From contig JAUUWJ010000057.1 in assembly GCA_030589175.1 (NCBI GenBank), positions 1 to 5,762 of the forward strand: a stretch of DNA of 5,762 nt, in the 5' to 3' direction. The translations under genes were made by a program, and so were the position numbers. Each line of letters begins with the position of its first letter. Position 1 is the first letter of the stretch. Positions 1 through 4,794 of the stretch are shown here, one piece after another. The notes beneath the pieces were generated by a model. The model was not told where the DNA came from. It saw only the letters and a list, made by a program, of their open reading frames with translations, and did not search any database. Source of the DNA: Actinomycetes bacterium. Lineage in GTDB: Bacteria > Actinomycetota > Aquicultoria > SURF-47 > JAUUWJ01.

Positions 1-1373
1 AAGAAGGTAGCGTAGATGAGGAAACAGATACGGTTTCCGGCAGCCATACTTATGCAGATAACGGCATCTACACCGTCGAAGTAACGGTTGAAGATGACGA
101 AGGAGCTTTTGGATCAGATACCTTTGAAGTATTTGTTGCAAACGTTGCTCCCATAGCAGATGCCGGAGAAGATCAAAGTGCACTATGGGGTGAAGAGGTA
201 AGTTTTAGTGGTAGTGCAATAGACCCGGGGGTAAACGATACTTTAACTTACGAGTGGAATTTTGGAGATAATACTTCAGCTTCTGGCCAAAATGTAGTCC
301 ATACTTATCATAATATGGGAATTTATAAGGTTATCATAAAAGTTAACGATAATGACGGTGGAGTAGTAGAAGATATCTTAACTGTTACAGTAAATAAGAG
401 ACAGTCATCTTTGACAACAACAGATTCTAGCGCTGATTATAGTGATATTACATTTTTAAGTGCTACTTTACACTCAGATCTCGGTGCACCTTTAAGCGGC
501 CGTATGATTGATTTTAGTGTAGATGGCGTTGGTGCAGGTGGAGATCTGACTGATTCCTCAGGTACGACAACCATAGCTTATCTGATAAGCCAGGGTCTGG
601 GCACATATCCTATAGATGCTAGTTTTGCCGGAGACAGTCACTATTTGCAATCAAATGCTTCGGCGACGCTTTCTGTTGATAAAGAAGAAGCAGTTCTTAG
701 CTATACTGGTGACGCTTTGTCTAGTTACGGTTCAACTATTCAGCTAAGTGCGAGTGTAACTGAAGAAAATGACGGCGGTTTCGGTGATATAACAAAAGCT
801 GCTCCTGTTGAGTTTGAGCTGATGAATGAGACTGGAATTATTTGGACGAGGACTGCAACAACGTCAGAACTTGCTCCGGGAATAGGAGAAGCAGCTACGA
901 GTATAAGTGGCTTGCCAACGGATGTTTACACAGTAATAGTTAAACTATCCGACAATGACTATTACAGAGCACCTATTGTCCAATCGTTACTTGTTGTTTA
1001 CAATCCCGAAGGCGGCTTTGTAACAGGCGGTGGCTGGATAATGAACGGCGGCAAAAAAGCAAACTTTAGCTTCAATGCCAAGTACAAAAATGATTTACTT
1101 AAAGGCGAATTCAATATGATCGACAGAAGCAATGGAGCTCCTGTTCAGATAAAGAGCATCTCTCTTGACTGGCTTGTTGTAAGAAGCGAAACATCGGCTT
1201 CGTTCACCGGAAAAGCTGCTGTAAACGGACAGGGGAGCTATGACTTCACAATAGACATAGAAGATAACGGCTCTCCGGGCATAAATTCCGATACTTTTGA
1301 GATAACGGTATCTAACGGGTATTCGGCGTCCGGCACATTATCCGGCGGAAATATAAAAATACAAGTGCATTAG
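1..1373 (+). CDS. C-terminal part of a secreted multidomain PKD / Ig-like surface protein (5' end outside the window)
   Basis: The reading frame is open from base 3 to the TAG at 1371-1373, giving 456 visible residues; the true start lies upstream. Visible residues 1-46 are the end of one PKD domain (HTYADNGIYTVEVTVEDDEG). Residues about 48-132 are a complete PKD domain with the hallmark WNFGD and the VHTYHNMGIYKV strand. Residues about 133-226 form a bacterial Ig-like domain containing FAGDSHYLQSNASATLSV, a typical Ig-like 3/5 pattern. Residues about 227-333 look like a second one. From about 338 the protein has FVTGGGWI, then KANFSFNAKYK, LDWLVV, and a final strand-rich segment, matching the C-terminal domain type known as post-COAP-1. 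No membrane anchor, LPXTG motif or other sorting tail is visible. Such modules mediate extracellular adhesion or carry a catalytic head; any head is outside the window. An internal ATG at 315 is not a credible start because it splits the PKD fold. Confidence 0.88.
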   Translation, partial: EGSVDEETDTVSGSHTYADNGIYTVEVTVEDDEGAFGSDTFEVFVANVAPIADAGEDQSALWGEEVSFSGSAIDPGVNDTLTYEWNFGDNTSASGQNVVHTYHNMGIYKVIIKVNDNDGGVVEDILTVTVNKRQSSLTTTDSSADYSDITFLSATLHSDLGAPLSGRMIDFSVDGVGAGGDLTDSSGTTTIAYLISQGLGTYPIDASFAGDSHYLQSNASATLSVDKEEAVLSYTGDALSSYGSTIQLSASVTEENDGGFGDITKAAPVEFELMNETGIIWTRTATTSELAPGIGEAATSISGLPTDVYTVIVKLSDNDYYRAPIVQSLLVVYNPEGGFVTGGGWIMNGGKKANFSFNAKYKNDLLKGEFNMIDRSNGAPVQIKSISLDWLVVRSETSASFTGKAAVNGQGSYDFTIDIEDNGSPGINSDTFEITVSNGYSASGTLSGGNIKIQVH

Positions 1374-1402
1374 CTTATTACGATAATTTCCACGCAAAAC
1401 AT

Positions 1403-1420
1403 AAAGGTTTTTTAACCTTT
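1403..1420. terminator. Perfect short hairpin between convergent genes, possible weak bidirectional terminator
   Basis: AAAGGTT (1403-1409), a TTTT loop and AACCTTT (1414-1420) form a 7-bp perfect stem. An outer pair, GATAAT at 1382-1387 and ATTATC at 1427-1432, could extend it loosely. It lies in the 65-bp gap between two genes that converge, where a shared terminator is expected. Neither side has a proper U-tract and the stem is AT-rich, so the terminator call is weak. Confidence 0.35.
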
Positions 1421-1438
1421 GAAAAGATTATCCTAGGA

Positions 1439-1678
1439 CTAAATACGCTTAAGCCGGCTATTGATAGAAACTATCTCTTGATCATGCCTCGTTAGAAGTT
1501 TCATGACTTCATCTTTATATTCAAGATTTTCCTTGTGCCTTAATGAAATATTATTTTCCATACTATCTAACCGAGTTGTGACATCGTAAATTTGCTTTGA
1601 TAAAATATCAAAACGCTTGTCCATGTTTTCTTTAAGATCTGAGATTTTTTCTACAACTTGAGGAATCGACATATCCAT
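1439..1678 (-). CDS. Small coiled-coil protein, 79 residues, function unknown
   Basis: The protein begins MDMSIPQVVEKISDLKENMD and is rich in charged residues, with hydrophobic residues spaced in a heptad-like pattern (L, I, V and M roughly every 3-4 residues) over nearly its whole length. A single continuous coiled coil that oligomerises is therefore likely. There is no signal peptide, membrane segment, cysteine or catalytic motif. The ATG at 1676-1678 is supported by a strong Shine-Dalgarno AAAGGAGT (1684-1691) five bases upstream, which makes this a real gene despite its size. It ends with TAG at 1439-1441. It is transcribed toward the surface-protein gene and stands alone, so neighbours say nothing about its job. 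I do not recognise a named family. Partner binding or scaffolding is the only inference allowed by the composition. Confidence 0.78.
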   Translation of the reverse strand: MDMSIPQVVEKISDLKENMDKRFDILSKQIYDVTTRLDSMENNISLRHKENLEYKDEVMKLLTRHDQEIVSINSRLKRI

Positions 1679-1683
1679 AAAAT

Positions 1684-1691
1684 ACTCCTTT
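1684..1691 (-). promoter_or_regulatory. Shine-Dalgarno sequence of the coiled-coil gene
   Basis: On the minus strand the sequence reads AAAGGAGT, followed by five bases and then the ATG ending at 1676. It is the best ribosome binding site in the window and decides both the start and the reality of this small gene. No convincing -35/-10 pair is visible in the AT-rich 60 bases upstream. Confidence 0.8.
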
Positions 1692-1801
1692 GCCTAACAA
1701 TATTCAATATAAAAAACGCTAATTTTTCCTTTCATTAATAATAGTTCTACAAAATGCGAAAGATTCCTTCTTTTTATTGAGATTTTCGGGTCTTTGTAGG
1801 C

Positions 1802-1818
1802 GGTCGCAATTTGCGACC
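1802..1818. repeat. Perfect inverted repeat GGTCGCAA-T-TTGCGACC
   Basis: The 8-base arms flank a single T. As RNA it would fold as a 7-bp stem with a three-base loop. It is not followed by a T-tract, so it does not look like an intrinsic terminator. It may be the end of a dispersed repeat or part of the structured region that follows. Confidence 0.7.
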
Positions 1819-1827
1819 ACAAGTCTG

Positions 1828-1849
1828 TCAATGTGTTCTTGGGGTTTTA
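1828..1849 (+). repeat. Spaced direct repeat, copy 1 (TCAATGTGTTCTTGGGG)
   Basis: TCAATGTGTTCTTGGGGTTTT here recurs almost identically 105 bases later. After each copy comes a C-rich stretch (ACCTCCCC here) that can pair with the G-run to form a small hairpin. Copy 2 is at 1933-1954. Confidence 0.6.
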
Positions 1850-1873
1850 CCTCCCCCTATATAGCAGATGTTT

Positions 1874-1914
1874 TGCCCCAGCGTCTATCCGATTGGATGT
1901 TAGACAGCCGGGCA
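1874..1914. repeat. Imperfect inverted repeat, 41 bases, strong candidate secondary structure
   Basis: On the plus strand TGCCC (1874-1878) pairs with GGGCA (1910-1914), GTCT (1883-1886) with AGAC (1902-1905), and ATCC (1887-1890) with GGAT (1895-1898) around a GATT loop. CAGC and AGCC form an internal loop and GTT is a bulge. That gives 13 base pairs. It lies midway between the two copies of the direct repeat, as if all were parts of one element or RNA. No matching known RNA family is recognised. Confidence 0.55.
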
Positions 1915-1932
1915 GAAACCTCTGAGTCTATT

Positions 1933-1954
1933 TCAATGTGTTTTTGGGTTTTCT
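1933..1954 (+). repeat. Spaced direct repeat, copy 2 (TCAATGTGTTTTTGGG)
   Basis: It matches copy 1 as TCAATGTGTTYTTGGG followed by a T-run. Here too a downstream TCCC can pair with the G-run. The spacing between the two copies is 105 bases. Confidence 0.6.
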
Positions 1955-1979
1955 AATCCCGATAAGTAGGCCCTAAAAA

Positions 1980-2011
1980 CAATGTTCAATGTACAATGTG
2001 CAGTGTTCAAT
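1980..2011. repeat. Heptamer array 1, CAATNNN units (4.5 copies)
   Basis: Starting at 1980 the plus strand reads CAATGTT, CAATGTA, CAATGTG, CAGTGTT, CAAT. The exact 7-base period with constant CAAT and variable last three bases is unambiguous. It is oriented opposite to array 2, from which it is separated by AGGGTTTTT, so the two form a long imperfect inverted repeat. Confidence 0.88.
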
Positions 2012-2020
2012 AGGGTTTTT

Positions 2021-2055
2021 ATTGTTAATTGTTCATTGCTAATTGACAATTGTTT
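2021..2055. repeat. Heptamer array 2, ATTGNNN units (5 copies)
   Basis: The units are ATTGTTA, ATTGTTC, ATTGCTA, ATTGACA, ATTGTTT. This is the reverse complement flavour of array 1. Its leader AGGGTTTTT (2012-2020) is almost the same as the AGGGTTTT that precedes array 3, which suggests arrays 2 and 3 are copies of one element end. Confidence 0.88.
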
Positions 2056-2113
2056 TTTGGCGCAAGGGGCACAAAACCTGCTTGTTAAAAAAGAATTGAA
2101 TATTAATAAATTT

Positions 2114-2153
2114 CTGAGATCCCCACGTCGGCTATCGCCTCCTCGGGATGACA
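2114..2153. repeat. Dispersed hairpin repeat A (ATCCC...GGGAT type)
   Basis: ATCCC at 2119-2123 pairs with GGGAT at 2145-2149, with an inner GGC-TATC-GCC hairpin (2130-2139). Read on the minus strand it starts TGTCATCCCGAGGAGGCGAT and ends in GGGATCTCAG. That is the layout of a palindromic intergenic repeat type seen in many unrelated environmental bacteria. The recognition rests on memory of the pattern, not a search. Confidence 0.6.
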
Positions 2154-2160
2154 AAAGGAT

Positions 2161-2209
2161 GGAGATTGCCACAGAGTTTATCCTTGAGCAAAGCGAGAGG
2201 GCAATGACA
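2161..2209. repeat. Dispersed hairpin repeat B (GAGATTGCC...GGCAATGAC type)
   Basis: ATTGCC at 2165-2170 pairs with GGCAAT at 2200-2205. On the minus strand it reads GTCATTGCC...GGCAATCTCC, the same architecture as repeat A (GTCAT outside one arm, ATCTC outside the other), seven bases away in the same orientation. The two are sister repeats of one family with different stem sequence. Confidence 0.6.
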
Positions 2210-2223
2210 TGCCTTTTTAGTTG

Positions 2224-2266
2224 AGGGTTTTATTGCTAATTGCTCATTGCCAATTGCTAATTGACT
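2224..2266. repeat. Heptamer array 3, ATTGNNN units (5 copies) with AGGGTTTT leader
   Basis: After AGGGTTTT (2224-2231) the units are ATTGCTA, ATTGCTC, ATTGCCA, ATTGCTA, ATTGACT (2232-2266). The array ends on the base next to the cobO stop codon (TGA, complement of 2267-2269). It therefore forms the 3' untranslated region of cobO. No intrinsic terminator is visible there. Confidence 0.88.
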
Positions 2267-2815
2267 TCAGTATTCAATACCTTTTCTCGCCTCTATCCCA
2301 TGATAATAAGGATGCTTAACGTCCGTTATCTCCGAAACCAGATCAGCCACTTTTACGATTCTCTCAGGCATCTCTAAACCGGTTAGAACCAGCTCTAAAT
2401 CTTTAGGCTTTGTTTCGATTAAATCTAAAACCGAGCTCTCCTCTAACAAGTCCAAATGCATGGCGATCCCTACTTCATCGAGAATGATAATGTCCCAACC
2501 AACACTCAACTGCTCTTTTGCAAAGTTTAAAGCCTCAATCGAGGCCTTCTTTGCCTTATCTGTGTATTTTCGCTTGGGCACACCTAATCCCCAGATACCG
2601 GAATCACCGAATTGGATTACCTTCAGCTCCGGCTCTAGCCGCTTGGCCCCTTTCATCTCACCGGTTATAAAGTCGGTTGACTTCATAAATTGAACGATCA
2701 AAACTTTAAGGCCCTGGCCGACTGCCCTTAAAGCTAAACCGAAAGCGGCAGTCGTTTTGCCCTTTCCTCTTCCTTTATAGACTTGAATTAATCCTCTTAG
2801 TTCTTTTTCAGCCAA
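2267..2815 (-). CDS. cobO: Corrinoid adenosyltransferase (CobA/CobO/BtuR type)
   Basis: This cytoplasmic enzyme transfers the 5'-deoxyadenosyl group of ATP to the reduced cobalt of a corrinoid, making adenosylcobalamin or its precursors. The 182-residue length fits the family. The N-terminal P-loop GRGKGKTTAAFGLALRA spans residues 15-31 (K20, T21). VQFMK follows at 41-45, IILDEV at 110-115, and the C-terminal KHPYYHGIEARKGIEY at 167-182 is diagnostic. The usual TGR-x-x-P segment reads TGLEMP at 145-150, so the customary arginine is a leucine. The start is TTG at 2813-2815, immediately preceded by an in-frame TAA; no other start fits before the P-loop. The ribosome binding site is poor (GGGG, about five bases upstream), and heptamer repeats abut both gene ends. 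It lies 74 bases after the truA remnant and may still be read from the ECF operon. No cobalamin riboswitch is visible. Confidence 0.93.
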   Translation of the reverse strand: MAEKELRGLIQVYKGRGKGKTTAAFGLALRAVGQGLKVLIVQFMKSTDFITGEMKGAKRLEPELKVIQFGDSGIWGLGVPKRKYTDKAKKASIEALNFAKEQLSVGWDIIILDEVGIAMHLDLLEESSVLDLIETKPKDLELVLTGLEMPERIVKVADLVSEITDVKHPYYHGIEARKGIEY

Positions 2816-2820
2816 TTAAA

Positions 2821-2883
2821 CCCCGTAATTCGTATTTCGTATATCGTATTTCGTGATTCGGAAAACACAAACCACGAGCCACG
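2821..2883. repeat. Heptamer array 4, CGTATTT-like units, degenerating rightward
   Basis: CGTAATT, CGTATTT, CGTATAT, CGTATTT, CGTGATT (2824-2858) are five clear 7-base units. The 7-base register continues weakly through CGGAAAA, CACAAAC, CACGAGC, CACGGCT to about 2879. The sequence differs from arrays 1-3 but the period is identical. It fills the gap between the truA remnant and the cobO start and has probably replaced the end of truA and the ribosome binding region of cobO. Confidence 0.85.
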
Positions 2884-2889
2884 GCTCTA

Positions 2890-3171
2890 TCAATCTAGTG
2901 TATATCCAAGAGCATCTGCTTCTATATAGGTCCTGCCTACCTCTATTAAAGTTCCGGCAATTATCCTTACCATTCGGTATAAATATGCGTTTGCCTTTAT
3001 AGTAATCTTTATCATATCTTTTTCCGCGACCATACGTCCTTTCAGTTGCCGGCTAAAGCCGTTAAGATCCGCTCCCTTGTATTGAATAACTGCTTTATTA
3101 TTTATGGCTTGCCGTGTACCGTACTCGTTCTGGTTCATGGCTTGCCGTGTACCGTACTCGTTCTGGTTCAT
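2890..3171 (-). pseudogene. truA: truA remnant: tRNA pseudouridine synthase A with catalytic core deleted
   Basis: Intact TruA (about 245-270 residues) makes pseudouridine at positions 38-40 of tRNA anticodon arms. This frame has only 93 codons. Residues 26-42 (AVIQYKGADLNGFSRQ) match the first beta strand of TruA. Residues about 49-80 (AEKDMIKITIKANAYLYRMV, then RIIAGTLIEVGR) match the C-terminal strand and helix. The roughly 150 residues between them, including the catalytic RTDAGVHA aspartate, are missing without a frameshift; the junction is near residues 43-49 (about 3025-3045). The usual last 30-40 residues are also gone, replaced by a stop next to heptamer array 4. The first 22 residues are two copies of MNQNEYGTRQA. 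The ATG overlaps the ecfT stop as ATGA, the normal coupling for an ecfT-truA pair. It cannot be catalytic; an intact truA should exist elsewhere. Confidence 0.82.
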
Positions 3172-3173
3172 GG
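3104..3173. repeat. 33-bp perfect tandem duplication at the 5' end of the truA remnant
   Basis: The unit starting ATGGCTTGCCGTGTACCG occurs at 3104-3136 and again at 3137-3169, followed by the first four bases of a third copy (ATGG, 3170-3173). The length is a multiple of three, so on the minus strand it encodes MNQNEYGTRQA twice and offers two in-frame ATG starts (3171 and 3138). Absence of any mismatch means the duplication is recent or an assembly effect. Confidence 0.93.
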
Positions 3174-3962
3174 TATCAGTAAAGCTATTACTAAAATAAC
3201 AGTAGTTCCGGCAAAGACGAGATAATCTCTGTTCATCAGTTTTCTCTCCTTATAATGAGTTCTTCCCTTACCGCCATGATATGCCCTGGATTCCATAGCC
3301 TTACCCAAATCTTCGGCATTTCTATAAGTCGAAACAAACAACGGAATAAAGAGAGGAAGTAAGGCTTTTCCTCTTTTGAAAATATTGCGGTGCTCCAAAG
3401 TCGCTCCTCTGGCTTTTTGCGCCTTAACCAAATCCTGAGCTTCGGTAAGTATCTGAGGCACGAATCGCAGCGCAATAGTCATAACTAAAGCAAACTCGCT
3501 TACCGGTAAGCGCAGTATCTTTAAAGGAGAAAGAAGCGACTCGATTGCATCGGTTAGCTCTATGGGCGTGCTGGTATAGCTAAGAATCGAGGCAAAACCG
3601 ACTAAAAGCAAAATGCGAATTACAACCGTTAATCCCAATATTATTCCCTGTTTTGAAATGGTAAATATCGACCATTTCACATAGATATCGGCTCCGGGCG
3701 TAAAGAGAATTTGAAAAAAGAAGGCTATAAAAAGAATGGTAAAAACAGGGCGCATAGCTTTGTATATCCAACTTGCCGGCAAGTTGGAGAGAAAAAACAC
3801 GACTAAATAAAACAAGAAGAGATATAAAAAGGCAAAGAAGTTATCGGTCAGGAACAAAACCACCGTACTAAAAACGATCAGCAGTATCTTTATTCTTGCA
3901 TCGATTTTATGGACAAACGATTGAACCGGATAATATGTCCCGATTACGGAAGTACTAGCCAC
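3168..3962 (-). CDS. ecfT: ECF transporter transmembrane subunit EcfT
   Basis: This is the membrane scaffold (T component) that couples the two ECF ATPases to exchangeable substrate-binding S proteins. The 264-residue length is normal. Hydrophobic segments lie at about 25-39, 42-59, 72-88, 107-128, 155-172, 200-212 and 248-263. The two coupling-helix signatures are present: ARGA at 184-187 (AQKARGATLEHR) and SRAY at 225-228 (AMESRAYHGGKGR), the arginines that contact the ATPases. The start is GTG at 3960-3962, overlapping the ecfA2 stop by eight bases (GTGGCTAG), with GAGG four bases upstream. The stop overlaps the truA start as ATGA. Such overlaps imply translational coupling and fixed stoichiometry. 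CbiQ of a cobalt transporter is a related alternative, but no cbiM or cbiN is adjacent and two ATPase genes precede it, which favours the shared ECF type. Confidence 0.93.
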   Translation of the reverse strand: MASTSVIGTYYPVQSFVHKIDARIKILLIVFSTVVLFLTDNFFAFLYLFLFYLVVFFLSNLPASWIYKAMRPVFTILFIAFFFQILFTPGADIYVKWSIFTISKQGIILGLTVVIRILLLVGFASILSYTSTPIELTDAIESLLSPLKILRLPVSEFALVMTIALRFVPQILTEAQDLVKAQKARGATLEHRNIFKRGKALLPLFIPLFVSTYRNAEDLGKAMESRAYHGGKGRTHYKERKLMNRDYLVFAGTTVILVIALLIP

Positions 3963-4794
3963 TCATCCTCTTTTCTAACGCCTGCATCAAGGAATCTTTT
4001 GTTAAACTTTTTATGGCCCAGCCACAATCTATCAACTTAGAAGCAAGAGCGTAGTTCTCCGGCAAGTTAAGGCCTAACCCTTTCATAAACGAAGCATGCT
4101 TAAGTACGTCTTTTACCGCTGTTTTTAGAACTATCCGGCCTTCATTGAGAACAATCAAGCTATCGCAAACTTCTAGGACTTCGTCTATGTCATGAGATAT
4201 CAAAACAAGCGATGTATCCTTACCTTTCAGGCTTTTTAAAAAAGAAATAATCCGTCTCCGGCTTTGCGCGTCCAATCCGGCTGTCGGCTCATCCATCACA
4301 AAAGCCTTTGATTTAAGAGCCAAAACAGATGCTATTCCGACACGCCTCATCTCACCGCCGCTAAGATTAAAGGGTGAGCGCCGACTATAAGCTTTAAAAT
4401 CAAGGTCGACAATTGCGAGAGCTTCTTTTACCGAATCTTCTACTTTAGCTTCGGTTAATCCCAGATTTCGTGGACCAAAGGCTACTTCATCGAAGACATT
4501 TGCTTCAAAAAGCTGCGCCTCGGGCTTTTGAAATAAGAAACTCACATGCTTATAAACGTTGCCGGTTTGAAGTTCGGCTCCTACTTTCTTATCATCAATA
4601 GTCAAAATCCCGGCGTCTGGCTGAATTAGCGCCGTCAAAACTTGGCCAAGCGATGACTTACCGCTTCCGGTCGGCCCGATAATACCTATTGCTTCTCCTT
4701 TTCTAAGCTCGAAAGAAACATCCTCTATTGCAACTGCTTCAAAAGGTGTGCCCTCCATATATTTTAAATTGGCGTTTTCTAGCTTAATAAGCAC
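3955..4794 (-). CDS. ecfA2: ECF transporter ATP-binding subunit, second ATPase (EcfA2, EcfA')
   Basis: This is one of the two ABC ATPases that power ECF-type uptake of vitamins or metal ions on the cytoplasmic face. In 279 residues it has Walker A GPTGSGKS at 40-47, Q-loop Q89 in FLFQKPEAQLF, signature LSGGE at 144-148, Walker B AFVMDEP at 164-170, D-loop GLD at 173-175 and the switch histidine H201. The FQ-x-PE-x-QLF segment after the Q-loop is typical of ECF/CbiO ATPases. The start is GTG at 4792-4794 with Shine-Dalgarno AGGAGA (4801-4806) six bases upstream; it overlaps the end of ecfA1 by 16 bases. All catalytic residues are present. It follows ecfA1 and precedes ecfT, the canonical order. 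Confidence 0.95.
   Translation of the reverse strand: MLIKLENANLKYMEGTPFEAVAIEDVSFELRKGEAIGIIGPTGSGKSSLGQVLTALIQPDAGILTIDDKKVGAELQTGNVYKHVSFLFQKPEAQLFEANVFDEVAFGPRNLGLTEAKVEDSVKEALAIVDLDFKAYSRRSPFNLSGGEMRRVGIASVLALKSKAFVMDEPTAGLDAQSRRRIISFLKSLKGKDTSLVLISHDIDEVLEVCDSLIVLNEGRIVLKTAVKDVLKHASFMKGLGLNLPENYALASKLIDCGWAIKSLTKDSLMQALEKRMSG

Larger units (their letters stand above)
1679..2266. other. Gene-free, repeat-rich intergenic region (about 590 bases)
   Basis: No reading frame here has a ribosome binding site, a recognisable domain or protein-like composition. The short open frames that cross 1933-2224 on both strands are translations of repeats. In order the region holds a perfect inverted repeat (1802-1818), the first copy of a spaced direct repeat (1828-1849), a 41-base structured hairpin (1874-1914), the second direct-repeat copy (1933-1954), two opposed heptamer arrays (1980-2055), two dispersed hairpin repeats (2114-2209) and a third heptamer array (2232-2266). 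Each is listed separately. Confidence 0.8.

Noticed and set aside
315..1373. A complete 352-residue gene starting at ATG 315
   Set aside because: The frame is open to the window edge and upstream codons encode the first half of the PKD domain that this ATG would cut, so the gene is a longer one truncated by the window.
1698..1711. Another heptamer array (CAATATT CAATATA)
   Set aside because: Only two units in AT-rich DNA; could easily be chance.
1898..1930. Cobalamin riboswitch (AGCCGGGCAGAAACC resembles part of a B12 box)
   Set aside because: The match is partial, the rest of the conserved core is missing, and no plus-strand gene follows; cobO is on the other strand and points toward this region.
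1933..2224. Open frames of about 80 codons on both strands
   Set aside because: They run through heptamer arrays and hairpin repeats, overlap each other antisense, lack ribosome binding sites and give low-complexity or repeat-derived peptides.
1980..2266. CRISPR array
   Set aside because: The units are 7 bases, contiguous and degenerate; there are no 24-37-base repeats with unique spacers and no cas genes.
2460..2693. Plus-strand open frame inside cobO
   Set aside because: Antisense shadow of a gene with clear family motifs; no ribosome binding site or recognisable fold.
3236..3771. Two extra minus-strand open frames inside ecfT
   Set aside because: They are out-of-frame readings of the ecfT coding sequence, whose own frame carries the ECF motifs.
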